Shown: piece after piece, positions 19,890 through 30,790 of the stretch
Position numbering within the stretch: the first letter of the stretch is position 1
Layout of the letters: each line of letters starts with the position of its first letter
From: Podocnemis expansa
Taxonomy: Eukaryota; Chordata; Testudines; Podocnemididae
Reading direction: 5' to 3'
Assembly: GCA_007922195.1 (NCBI GenBank)
Contig: ML681998.1
Coordinates: forward strand, 17,827,989 to 17,891,988
DNA length: 64,000 nucleotides
Translations under genes and position numbers: made by a program
The notes under the pieces: model-generated
The model's database searches: none
Seen by the model: only the letters and a program-made list of their open reading frames with translations
What the model was told of the DNA's origin: nothing

Positions 19890-22685
19890 ATGGCTGGAAT
19901 TGAAGAACTACAAGCCCAGTTTGCTGAGCTCCAGCGTAGATTCTCAGATCAAGCTGAGGCATTACAACAAGCCAGAAAGGAACAGAGAGAAGCCCTATCC
20001 CTAGCCAAGGCAGTAATAGAGCAGCAGAGGGCAGAAGCTAAAAAACCTTCTTTCATCTATGTGCCATGGGAACGGAAGGTCGCAGAGTTTAGCAGTTTCC
20101 CAACTAAACCAGGAGACATTACGGTGGAGGAGTGGATCAAGTCTGTGAGGGAGGCTATGCATGTGCTATGAATACCGGAGGAAGACTGTATGGACTTCGT
20201 TGAGGAACACCGTAAGGGCCAGGCCAAGGCCACAGTGAAGTTCATGGTGCAAGCAGACAAAAAGGATGTTGAAGATGTGTTTGCACTCCTCCTAGAAGTA
20301 TATGGAGACAAAGTACCTATTGGAAACTGACTAAAGGAGTTCTTCGAGAGAAAACAGGAGCCTGGTGAAACTATCCGGGCATATGCATATGATCTGCAGG
20401 AGAAGATAAGCAAAGTTGAGCGGCGAGACCCTCATCGAGTTCCAGACCCAGATATGGCCTTGAAAGAGCAGTTTGTGTTGGGTCTCCAGGATGATTCCCT
20501 CTGCCGGGAAATGAAAAGGAGGTTTAAGGAGGAGACTAGTATGAAATTCCATGAACTAATGCAGGCTGCTATTACATGGTCTGAAGAGGAGGAAGTTCTT
20601 GGGGGAGAGACAACCAAGACCAGTACCCGTACACGAACTGGGGCCCTAGTGAATGTAACTACTGGGGAAAGGGCCCAGCCCCAAACACAGTTAACATTAG
20701 AAAGCTTAAGTGAAGCAGTCCAGAAACTGACAGTTCAACAAGGGGAGATGCTGAAGATGATGACTGAGGTGATGAAAGGAAAACCCCCCGCTAGCATAAC
20801 CAAGCATCCCAAGGCGTCAGGATCCTGAAGATCTCCACTGAAGGATGAGCTGGGAAGATACATTTGTTATACTTGTGGAAAAGCAGGGCATACTGGTCGA
20901 GAATGCCCACTGAAAAGGAGACCGGAGTCACAAGCACTTGAAACCAATGGGATGCCAGGGGTGAATGACCCATCTACAGTAGAAGGCCAAGCTGTAGTAG
21001 AGGGATTCCTAGGCCTGTCCTTGGCAGAAAATCAGTCTGCATACAGTGTTGGAAAGAGCAGTGATGGTGCCAGCATATCTAGTGACTTCAGTGAGCGAGC
21101 ATTTGGAGACTGTCTAACTGCTGAAATATGTATAGCAGGGGTGAAGACTAGATGTTTGTTAGATACTGGCTCAGAAGTCACCACCATTACTGAATCACAT
21201 TTTCAAAAATATTTGAAGGACAAGGCGCTGCTCATGCACAATACCCAGTTTGTATGTCTAACAGCAGTTAATGGACTGGCAATCCCAGTGGTGGGATGCC
21301 TGGAAGCAGACATAGAGTACATGGGCCAGGCACTTCCAAGAAAATGCATCTTCATCCTGAAAGACAATGTCTCTGAAGGAAGCCATATGAGAGAAGAAGT
21401 ACCAGGAATTCTAGGAATGAATATTATTGGTGAGTTGAAGGAGCTGCTGTTGCCAGGAGCAGGAACCAGGAGAATAAAACAACATGGACACACTAAGAAA
21501 GATGCTGTGCTGAGTAGAGTATTGACTCGAGCTGAGTGGCAGAGTAATTTCCTGGGTTCTGCTGGGCAGACTAAAACTGTTACAGTGGGGAGAAGACAGA
21601 CAACAGTTATCACTCCTTGGAGAAGAAAGGTCCCTGGTAAACATTGCTGGGTATCAGGAAATACCAGTGGATGTCCAGGGCTTATAGAGCCTGCATCTGA
21701 GACAAGCCTGCCTAATGGTTCACAGGCAGCGAATGTACAGATTAATGCTGTGAAACAAATCATACAGTCAAATCTCCTAAATTCAAGTGAGAAAGCTGTG
21801 GAGCTGCAACCTCGAAACAGAACTGTAGAAGTCCACTGGCCTGAAGAGGTGGTTCCTCAGGTGCAGGTAACATTTGAAGGCAATAGAAATGAGCTGCAGG
21901 TGACAAGGAGAGAGAGGGGTAAACAAGCCACCCTCTCTCAAGAAAGGTGCAGATGGAGATGACCAGTTCCAGTGCAAGCAGAGCCCCAGGGGCTGATTAC
22001 TGCACAGGTGGCTACCTTGAGGGTGTTGCCAGAGAAGCACCAAGAAGTCTGTCCCTCTAAGGATGAGGTCACTGATTTTGATGACTGTGTCAAAGGTGTC
22101 CATAGTAGGCTAAAGACAACATGTGAAGTTGTTCTCAGTACAACTAAAGACACAGCCCAAAGTAAGAAAAGGACTTACAATTGCAAGTGTAGTAGGGCTC
22201 TCACAAGGCCTGGTGACCACATACTGGTCCATAACCATAGAAACTGGGGGTGCAGTAAAACACAGGACAAGTGGGAATCAAATCCCCACATTGTAGCTGC
22301 TCACAACAACCCTGAGTTGCTAGTTTGCACTATCCAGCCTCAACGAGGAGGCCCTGAGAGGATAGTTCATAGGGACAGCTAAAACATTGCACCCTTAACC
22401 CAGGACCATATGAGACGTAAGCCAGCATGCCAGGAGGAGCCTGAAGCCAATGGGGGGATAGTTCTCGTCCCACAAACTGACTACCTTGTGGACCAGAGTG
22501 GGACAACCCCAGACCATGACACAAATGTTCAGACACCCCAAGCAGACCCAGGGTTACCCAAGGGCATGAGGGTAGAAAATGTGGATGATGAACCACCAGT
22601 CTTAAGGAGATCCCAGAGGGCTACTAAGGGTGTAGCACCTGTTAGATTTAGAGATGATTATGTTATGAATGCTGTAAAGTGTTAA
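19890..22685 (+). pseudogene. gag-protease-integrase C-terminus polyprotein, five stops
   Basis: ATG 19890 has a good Kozak context (ACCATGG). One frame runs to 22685 with stops at 20171, 20330, 20828, 21962 (all TGA) and 22382 (TAA), and no frameshift. Domain order: coiled coil (residues 1-50), a capsid-like gag, the zinc knuckle CYTCGKAGHTGREC at about residue 325, the aspartic protease LLDTGSEVTTI at about residue 425, then a jump to an integrase C-terminal SH3-like segment (GDHILVHN, DKWESNPHIV) and the terminal LRRSQRATKG tail. RT, RNase H and the integrase catalytic core are deleted in frame. Four TGA stops fit decay of CGA at CpG. Confidence 0.85.
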
Positions 22686-22824
22686 AGTTGTTAGATGTTC
22701 TTCTGTTAATTCTTACATTTCTTGTTTAACCTGTCACTGCTGTTACAAATGTAAATGTTTAATATGGGGCCTGAATGTGCTGCTGTAAAAACCCTGGATG
22801 TGGCAGAGTTTTAGCAGGGGGGAA

Positions 22825-23706
22825 TGTAAGGGGACTGATAGCCCCTTACTGAGAGTGAATGGGCCTTTTGATTGGCCACTCCCACCTGGAAGCAGGACTG
22901 AAACAGACAGCCCCAGGGCCAGTGGGAGAGGCCAGTGTCCCATTAGGGAAGGAGCCAAGGGGCTGAGCTGACCTGTGCAGACGGCAGGAGGACCAGAGGA
23001 GCCCGAGGAGCGCCCCAGAGAGCCACACAGAAGCTGAGCAGCGGCTGGGAGCCAGAGCTGTAGCCATCTGGAGCTGGGTGTGGTGAGCAGCTGGGGAACA
23101 GTGAAGGGGGGCTGATGCTGGGAAGAAGGGCCCTGCCCCTGGAGCTTGGGGATGTGTGGCCACAGGCAGAGCCTGCATCTGACCCCCTGGATCATCCAGT
23201 CATAGCCAGGCCTGGGGAGAGGGCTTGCAACGTGGAGGACAGACTGTGAGACTGTTCCTCAGGCCCCAGAGACTCTGTTTGTAGTGCTCCCATGCCAGGT
23301 GGTGGCACTGGGGGTTTATTGTTCACCTTTTTCCACTTTTTTCTATTTTCTTATTGGGTTATTCTTTTTATTTCTGTATGCTTAAATAAATTGTATATAG
23401 TAACTGGTGGGCCAGAAGAGTGGTCAGTGTGGTCAGCACCCTGGAGTGGGGACACCCTAGCCCTGTCCTGAGAGCCCACGATAAGAGTGGGGGTTGAGCC
23501 CCCAGAAATTCTGGGGCCTAGCTTTGTCGGGGCTACAGAGACTCCTCCAAATGGGAGGTTGGGAGGGGAGCCTTTGAGGTCAGGCAGGTCTTGGGGTAAA
23601 GGAAGTGGGAGCAGGGACTCAGATCCTTTTGCTACCCGCCTTCACCGGGGTGGTATACCAAGTCTGGGAAGTTCCCCACAAGAGCGGGTCCATCCCCCTG
23701 CTTACA
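22825..23706 (+). repeat. right LTR, complete
   Basis: 882 bp, TGTAAGGGG to CTTACA. Contains AATAAA at 23385-23390 and a T-rich stretch before it. Shares its last about 760 bp with the left LTR. Its first 119 bp have no counterpart in the left copy. Confidence 0.85.
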
Positions 23707-23814
23707 TTTGGATCAAAGGAAATTCCTTGGTTTGTTGAAAAAAGTCTGAATTGACCTTGTGACTTCCCCTTTTCTGCATTTATATATTCCCCTATATATT
23801 GTAGTTTCCATTTC

Positions 23815-23910
23815 ATGAATCTGATAAAGTGGGATTTTACCCACAAAAGCTCATGTGATAAATAAATTTATTAGTCTTTAAAAGTGCTACGGGACTCAAA
23901 GACACATCCG
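23815..23910 (+). mobile_element. PLE 3' tail fragment
   Basis: CTGATAAAGTGGG, AAAAGCTCATGTGATAAATA and TTAGTCTTTAAAAGTGCTAC are the conserved tail words. No coding part is attached. Confidence 0.78.
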
Positions 23911-24054
23911 TGTTAGTTTGCAAATCAGATGAAAGGATGAAATTCCTTAATGTTCATCTTCACAGAAAAGTATTGTAGAAAACTAGTAGATATGCAAAGC
24001 AGGTAATGATTTTGCTCTCCCTACTAGTGTGAAATCTCCAGTTTATAGACACTG

Positions 24055-24318
24055 AGAGTACATCCACACTGGAATAAAAGCATCATGGCACAGCTGTGGC
24101 TGGCCTGGCTCTGTTGACTTGGACTCATGATTAGTCTTGGGCTGTGGTTTACAATTGCTGTGTATAAGTTTGGGCTCAGGCCTGAACCTGAGCTTTGGGA
24201 CCTTCCCCTCCATTGGATCCCAGGGCCTCCAGCCTGAGCCCAGGTGTTTATGAAGCAATTTTACAGGCCAGGCAGGAGTCAGCTGGCCTGGGTGTCTAAG
24301 TGCTGTGTAGCTGTACTT
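24055..24318. mobile_element. MITE-like repeat with weak inverted ends
   Basis: The left end AGTACATCCACACTGGAAT pairs with AGTACAGCTACACAGCAC read from the right. The interior includes the CCTGAGCCC and GGAGTCAGCTGGCCTG words of a common turtle MITE. The DIRS element begins immediately to the right. Confidence 0.5.
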
Positions 24319-24339
24319 CCTAAAGAACATATCAGCCTA

Positions 24340-26245
24340 CCCCCGGAGCTTCAGGGCTTCCTTTGGCACTGTGTACCAGATCAACACCGGGGCCTTCCCA
24401 GTGCCTCTCTCCTCCAGAGTGAAAGCAGACGAGCTTGGTACGAGTGTCGGTACTGAAGCATCGGCGCCGCTCTATATCTCCCATCTGGGGGTTGCCTTGG
24501 AACCAACAGGAGTCAGTACCGGTCCCTTCCACTCCAGAGGCCTTTGAGGCGCTTTCCTCCTGCCAAAGCCTTCCACCCCAGTGCCCCCCCAAGAAAAGGG
24601 GTAAACTGGCCTTCGCTTTGGGAGTCTGGTCGCCCTGAGAGCGGTACCGGACTCCATCACCGATCTCAGTGCCGAGTTCCCCAGCACTGGAGCCAGCCAT
24701 TCGAGAAGGCCCCAGTACCATTGAGTCCTCCCCTTGGCGCCATGTTACCCTGCCTTCTCTGGCATTGCAAACATGGCCCCATGAGGCTTCCAGATCCCCA
24801 AGCCCTGATGAAGGTGTCTTGAGGGGGAGTAAATGGCCCCATCCATGGCCCTCGGTACTGACACCCTATAGGCACCATAGGATCATGAATGGTCTCCCCA
24901 GGAGACCACAACAGGTCCCGGTGGTACTGTTCAGCCTGGCTTGGCCCCGTGTCCTCTGGCACAGGATAGAGCCACTTGGGACCTCACAGCACATTTTGAC
25001 CTCCTTTGCTGTGTTTGTGCTCATGTAGGGTTGGAGGTTTATTCTCCCACAGGGCCTAGCGACACTTTGTTCGGCCCGGCATTCGCTTCATCAGAGCGCG
25101 TAACAGTTTCCTTACACCCTAGAGTATGGGACCTTGCCATGTCACATTGGCAAACCACATATAAGATATGGTGGGCCATAAATACCAGGTCCCTGCAAAA
25201 GACTTTCCCTTCCTCACCTACCACACAGCACCGTCTCAAGGGGTGCTGGAAGCAATGCTAGGCCCGGGGCAGGATTCTCATGACCCTCTCCCAGCATTGA
25301 GGGATGCGAGGGAGTTAGATCTCTGAGGGCGGAAGACTTACTCCTCGTCTACCTTCTAGTTATGAGTAGCCAATTATCAGACTTTGCTAGCTAGATATGG
25401 CATGGATGTGTGCAGGGTGTCACTGCCCTGGGGAGGAATCCGAGGCACAGCCCCAGGCCCCAGCCCTGGCCCACAGGCCCCGCCCCGTGGCTGGGGACGG
25501 GGCCAGAAGCCACCGCATGCTGCCGAGGGTGGCTGGGCCCACATCCCCAGCCGGGGACGGGGCCAGAAGCGGCTGCAGGTGGCTGAGCCCTGCATCCCCG
25601 GCTTGGGATGGGGCCGGAGTGGCCGCCGCTGCTGCGGGCAGCCGAGCCCCAGATCCCTGGTTGGGGACGGGGCTGCTGCGGCTGCAGGTGGCTGAGCCCC
25701 AGATCCCCCACTGGGGATGGGGCTGCTGTGGCCATGGCTGCACCCCCCAGATCCCTGGCGGGGGACAGGGCCACGAGCAGCCTCCACGGTCGAGCCTCAG
25801 ATCCCCAGCTGGGCTGCCATGACCGTGGGTGGCTGGGCCTCAGATCTTCGGCCCAATCCAGGGTGGGGGGCTGCCAGACACAGGGCGCCGGCACTGGGAT
25901 TTGGGGCACGTGCTCTGGGTGCCCAGCGCCAGCAACGCCCCTGGATGTGTGAATGAATAAATTCAGACATTTACTCCCACAGGAGAATAGGGTGGACTAT
26001 GACGCCCTTCTTGAAGAGGGCAGACTAATGTCCCAGGACCTGTTGTTATCTCCCTGGGACGCTGCAGATACAGCAACTTGCAGCATGGCCTCAGCCATAG
26101 CTCTATGGCGGGCAGCATGGCTCTGAGAGGCGAGGGTGCCCCCCTCCTCCCAACAGTCATACTTGACCTCCGCTTTGAAGGTGGGCCTCTGTTCATGGCC
26201 AGAATGGATGCTATGCTCCGTAGTGCCCAGGAACCCTGAGGGGAT
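24340..26245 (+). pseudogene. DIRS gag-like gene, decayed and split by a hAT
   Basis: Fragments in changing frames carry gag text: VPSTPEAFEALSSC and KKRGKLAFALG at 24500-24630, then TAHFDLLCCV, PSDTLFGPAF and RVTVSLHPRVWDLAMSHWQT at 24975-25160, and a segment restored after the hAT at 25944 that reads RVDYDALLEEGRLMSQDLLL-like text and MASAIALWRAAWL. The parts match the gags at 47933-49675 and 55897-57690 in order. The zinc-binding N-terminus is not seen. Multiple frameshifts and stops make it non-functional. Confidence 0.78.
25413..25943. mobile_element. GC-rich non-autonomous hAT element, copy 2
   Basis: Flanked by the perfect 8-bp duplication GATGTGTG (25405-25412 and 25944-25951). Ends are CAGGGTGTCACTGCC and, reverse-complemented, CAGGGGCGTTGCTGG. 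The interior has repeated GATCCCCGGCTGGGG-like units of about 60 bp, giving a small internal tandem array. It interrupts the DIRS gag. Confidence 0.9.
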
Positions 26246-29200
26246 GTAAAATACCTGGGCGTTTTGCCTTCCTAGCCTACTAACTGCCCCCCCCAGCCCA
26301 TAAGGTGCAGTCAACGTTTCCCTTGTGCCCTTCAGGTTTGCTCCACTGGGTACCTTCCACCCTTCTTAAGGTCATTGGTACAATCTGAACTTCCCCAAAC
26401 CTCCCATTTCCCCAGTTGGTGGGCCAACTGGCCTAGCATCAAACCATTACCTGGTCTATTTCAAGTACCAGGAGAAAAGTGCACCCACCCTGTGTGGGAG
26501 GGCGACCCCGAGGCAAGGTACTGAGTCAGGGTACTACCCTCCTCCTACAAGAAACACCCGGTGGTTCCGTTGGAATCCCCTAAGGACTTTCTCTGCAGGG
26601 GATGCCCCCCTGCTTCCCCTTCAGCCGGTGCCATACCTTGTTTGCCTTTGAAGACCTGTAAGGGTTAATACCTGGCTAGCCATCTTATATACCTTGGAAG
26701 ACACCACCCTCGAAATCATGACCACAAATACCAGGGACCTCTTGGGTCATGGTTGGAGGAGCCCTTCTCTTACCTGCCCTCCCCTACCCTATAGCAGAAC
26801 ACACCGTCACTAGGTGACATGACAGGTTGTACGTGTGAGGGGTCGTTGGACCCAATACCCTGTACTTCCACACACCTTGAATGACCAACCGAGATCCATC
26901 TCCTGATGGTCTCTAATACTCCTGTCCTTAATTTTTTTTCCCCTTCCCTTACAGAACGTTCCCTTCTAAGGTCATGCGGGGTGCCCCAAGGTTCCCTGTG
27001 TTGTGCTTCCTTGAAGGCCGATATTTTCTTTCCCTTTTGGGAAGATTACCTTCCATATGTGATTCACAAGTCCTGGGCACCGGGCGCGGACATGGCTCCC
27101 ACCTCCCCAAAACCAAAAAAAAACCCCCCAAACCAATCCCTACTAATTGGCCTACTGATAGGGCAGGATCCATTCCCTTTTCCCCTCCTCTATCCAGGCC
27201 GTTTTGGGTTTTCGCTTCAGGTTCATGAGACTCTGTCAACTCGGTCTTGCTCCCCCTCGGGATTTGCATCGGTGGCCTTTGGACCCCTTCCCCACTGAGC
27301 ACTGAGCCAGTAGCTGACGTTCACCCTAGCTGGTATTTTCCTGGGTGCACATGTGCTTTTCCATACTCCTGTGTAGAAGCCTCCTAAGTTGAAAACCTCT
27401 GGCACACTTATACCTCTCCTTCCTTGGTCAGGCCGCTCCCGGTCCTCTGTGCTAACATACTCTGAGGCCACCTCACTCTAGCAGAACTGCTTGTTTTTCC
27501 CCTTATTTCCCTCTACCTAGAAAAGGGAACCCCAGTGTCTCCTGTTGGAGTGAAGTCTCCCTTGTTCAGTTAACTATGAAGTCTCCAAACTGGCAGGTGC
27601 AGGACAGGTCCTGCAGACTCATAGTACCAGTGTGGTTTGGGCTAGTTTGGAGCCATCAAGTTCATTTGCTCTATCCCTCCTTGTCTCCAGAAAGACACTG
27701 TGTATCAGAGGAAGTAGCACAAGCACCTACAACAAGGGCCACACCCAAAGGAGCAGGAATGCATCTGTGAGTGAGCCCTGCCCCAACCACTGAAAGAGCA
27801 GAATGAAGGACACTTGCAAGTCTGTCAGGTCGACAGCAATTCAACCTGGGTAGCTCCTTATGCGGCCTTCTCCATCCAAGACAGGAATAAACCACCATCT
27901 GACTAGGAAGTTGGCCCTCTTCCAATTCACTCTGAACCCATCAAGTGGTTCAGAGAGCTCCTGGGTCTTACACTTGGTGTCTCTTTTCTTCACCCACTGA
28001 TTCCATGAGGGCCACTAGTAAAGCCACTGATTAACAGCAATTCTTTCATCTCAGCCGTGCGCTACAACAGTTGGTGGTTCGTTTTTCCCTACCTCCTGTA
28101 TTCCAAACCGGATTTCCTTTTTCCCCAGTTCTGTCCAATTCTGGGAGGCGTGGTCAGGAGGCACTGGTCCTGTTTTACCCTCTTTCTTTGTATGTAACAT
28201 CTCCTTTCTCTAATGTACCCTCAGTGTCAGGGTCACCTCCAGCTCTCTTCCTTTTCGCGCTGGGGTACCTAACAGAGGGAGTAACAGTTCTCCTGCCATA
28301 CTCTACCACTCACTTTGAGAGTCTTTCTACCCAGAGCCAGAAATTCATTCACATTCTCAGCTCATTCTCCACCATATGTTACTTGGAGAAGCATATGTCA
28401 TATGCCCCAAGGGAATTTTTATGGCATTGGTCAACTATTGCCCTCATCCATTCCCTCCTCCTAGTTGCTGCACTCCTAGCAATGGGGGGTGGGCTGGGTG
28501 GTTGAGTCACGAAAGTGACATGACTTATGCACATGGAAGCACCCTAACATGGTGCCCATATTCCTACTCCCAACCTCTATTAAATGGAGCTGGGGTTTTT
28601 CCTCATGTACCTAGACCTTAAAGGTCTTATTCCTGCTCTCACCCCATGGTGGTAGTTTAACCTCTTATCCTGTGGCTCGTTTGACCATTTTCGGCTGCAT
28701 GCTTTCCTGCCCCTTCACCTGTTGGTGACTACGTCTACCCATGGGCCTCTGAAGGGGCACTCTTGGCATCTGATTGCCGTCCTGAGTTGACCACCAAGGA
28801 ACTATGTTTACCAGGTGGTCGTTTAATTCCTCCCTACCTCCTCATGATTTTCTTCCTTGGTTGGACCAGTAAGGGTTTTTTTTTTCTTCTTCTCCCCTCC
28901 CCTTTCCATTTCTGCCTACGTGTACTCGCTAGTAGGCCGAGTTTTCCTCCAGGGTCCACATTAGCTTCCCTGTTACCAGCTAAGGTATATATTGAAGGCC
29001 TAAGGCCAGGGGATGCATTCAGTCTGCACTTCCTTGACAGATGCTTATCACCAGCCTCCGATGTCCCCTACTGAAGGCGCCTCACCAATCCTGATTTGGT
29101 GGCTGTGGTTTTGTTTTTTTTCCCATGATAAGGTGACTTTAGGCTGCCCGCTGCTCCTGTTAATCATAAACAGGGAGCACTCAAGGGGCGTAGGCTTTTA

Positions 29201-29282
29201 TCTTTCCCCCCACTTAGGCCAGGCTGTACAACCTACTGGCCTCCCTTTGCCTGGGCCACTGGTCCTTACGGGGGTGCAGTGC
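26246..29282 (+). other. DIRS interior without recognisable RT or recombinase
   Basis: About 3 kb between gag and the internal complementary region, where DIRS elements normally encode RT, RNase H and a tyrosine recombinase. No open frame exceeds about 150 codons, and I see no Tyr-X-Asp-Asp box and no recombinase His-X-X-Arg segment. Composition is pyrimidine-rich on the plus strand. Confidence 0.55.
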
Positions 29283-29680
29283 TGAAGGTAGAAAAGAACC
29301 CAACTTCGCCCGCCATCCTCAGCATGGCTAGCAGTCACCTATTACTGAATGTATCGGAGTAGTGCTTGAAGAAGAACAGTGGGTTACTTACCGGTAACCA
29401 TCCTTCTTCAAGATGGGCTGCTCAAATTCATTCAGAACCCTCCCACTGTCCCTGCTACTTGGAGTTGGCAACTTTTAGGGACTGAGAAGAAACAGGGCAA
29501 TGGCCACATATATAGCCATGGAGTGGCCAGGGAGTGGTGGCCACCAGCCCTGTTTTGACAGGCTAGGGCAAAAAGGTTTCTGACCAATCGTGTGCTGAGG
29601 TACAGACACACCTATTACTGAATGAATCTGAGCAGCCCATCTTGAAGAAGGATGGTTACTGGTAAGTAATCCACTGATTT
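29283..29680 (+). repeat. DIRS internal complementary region and right terminal repeat
   Basis: 29283-29434 joins the outer end of the right repeat (CACCTATTACTGAATG) to the outer start of the left repeat (GCTGCTCAAATTCATTCAG) through GGTTACTTACCGGTAACC. That is the expected structure of a DIRS internal complementary region. 29435-29680 is the right inverted terminal repeat, reading CACATATATAGCC (a reversed TATA-type promoter), then TTTTGACAGGCTAGGG and CACCTATTACTGAATG, to GGTTACTGGTAAGTAA. Confidence 0.78.
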
Positions 29681-29959
29681 TGCTCCTGGTTTTGGTGCTC
29701 TGCATTTCTGCTTTTGGAGACGTTCCTTTACTTAAGAAGTCAGTGGACTCTTTTGGGGTTGTTTTTTTATCTCCTGAAGTGAAAAGGGATGCCTTGGGTC
29801 TAACGAATAGAAGAATGAGGCCTTATGTGTGGAACAGTCACAATATTACTTTTCTATACAGCCTCTTTATGCAAACTGTTGTTATATTTGTTCTAAGCAA
29901 TAGCACATCAACAATTATTCCTTTTTCCAATCACCCCAACCATTCATCACTTCTCTCAC

Positions 29960-29960
<1 letters not shown>

Positions 29961-29990
<30 letters not shown>

Positions 29991-29995
29991 TATTA
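29961..29995. repeat. (ATT)n microsatellite
   Basis: About eleven ATT units in a row. It sits at the start of a dispersed repeat (next entry) whose copies commonly begin with ATT-rich sequence. Confidence 0.9.
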
Positions 29996-30110
29996 AATAT
30001 TTAGGTCGTGGTAATGTTCAGAGACTCCAAGCAGAACTGGGGTCCATTTGTGCTAGGAACCGCATAAGCACAGAATGGAAAAGTTCTTCCCCAAAAGAAA
30101 CAGCTATGTC
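29996..30110 (+). repeat. old interspersed amniote repeat fragment
   Basis: GGTCCATTTGTGCTAGGAAC followed by GCATAAGCACAGAATGG resembles the widespread amniote repeat with CCCATTGTGCTAGGCGCTGT and a following ACAAACACA. It is strongly diverged, and the family name is not certain. Confidence 0.45.
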
Positions 30111-30649
30111 TTGGATGTCCCAGTAGTGGAACAGTCAAGAAAGAGATGGCAGTGCAGCACTTCCAGATGTAAAGTACCATTATGTTGTGGTTTATTCTAA
30201 TATGTAACAGGAATGATCTCTAGTAAATTGTCACAAACTTGCAGTAAACAGCTCTTGAGAATGATTAAACACCTCCTCACTTCACTTCAGCTGTTAATCA
30301 TTCTCACCAGACATTTATTGTTCCATATGCTCCAAAGCGATAGAGATTATCCCTTGATTAAGCCAATGTTAAACTGCAGCATACCATCAATGTTTAAAGG
30401 CTGGGAGCATTGCTGCCTCCTACAAGATACAAGGCAAATGCTTTTATGTTGTACCTGAATATGTGGATTTTTTCTTCAAACAATGACGGTTAATAAAATA
30501 TTATTTATATTCAAAGTAAGTAAGTATGGTATGAAATGACTGGGTGAAATGAGCCTTTTTATCTCCATGGTGTTGCATCATGGATTAGTCTGACTCCATT
30601 ACATATTGATAATACAATAATAATGAACATGTTTCAGCTGGGTCTTCCA
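30111..30649. other. AT-rich stretch, nothing recognised
   Basis: No repeat or coding signal is recognised. Confidence 0.4.
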
Positions 30650-30790
30650 GGGCTTTACAAAGATGGGGATCTCCCCCTGCTTTATTGATGGGGGGAGGTG
30701 TAGTGACTTGCCCAGGGTAACACTACAAATGTTCAATTGCCAAGTATGAAACAGGAAAGTCTCAATGCACAAATACAAGAGCCATTTCAC
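30650..30790 (+). repeat. MIR/CORE-SINE-like ancient repeat
   Basis: The block GTAGTGACTTGCCCAGGGTA at about 30699-30719 is the diagnostic core of MIR-type SINEs, and the preceding TTTATTGATGGGGGGAGG fits the usual upstream text. High divergence shows great age. Confidence 0.6.

Larger units (their letters stand above)
18853..23706 (+). mobile_element. Ty3/Gypsy-type LTR retrotransposon, internally deleted
   Basis: Two related LTRs (left recognisable from 19016 to 19787, right 22825-23706) flank a gag-protease frame fused to an integrase C-terminus. The right LTR starts TGTAAGGGG and ends CCCCTGCTTACA, a TG...CA pair. The interior after the left LTR begins with ATTGGCATCAC, the usual place for a primer-binding site, and a purine tract GCAGGGGGGAA precedes the right LTR. 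Reverse transcriptase, RNase H and the integrase core are absent. The two LTR 3' portions differ at few positions, so the insertion is fairly young. Confidence 0.85.
24325..29680 (+). mobile_element. DIRS1-type retrotransposon, copy A, lacking its left end
   Basis: Plus-strand DIRS element. It holds a decayed gag (24340-26245, interrupted by a hAT at 25413), about 3 kb without recognisable coding text, an internal complementary region (29283-29434) and a right terminal repeat (29435-29680). The right repeat is the reverse complement of the left end of the copy at 47694. The palindrome-like GGTTACTTACCGGTAACC lies at 29382-29399. The left terminal repeat is missing, and a MITE abuts the element there. 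Confidence 0.8.

Noticed and set aside
22825..23706. An infectious retrovirus
   Set aside because: There is no env, and gag, protease and integrase tail match Ty3/Gypsy-type retrotransposons; RT is absent.
25377..25956. Several overlapping long frames on both strands
   Set aside because: They are open in many frames at once because of GC-rich, repeat-containing hAT sequence (25413-25943), not because of coding.
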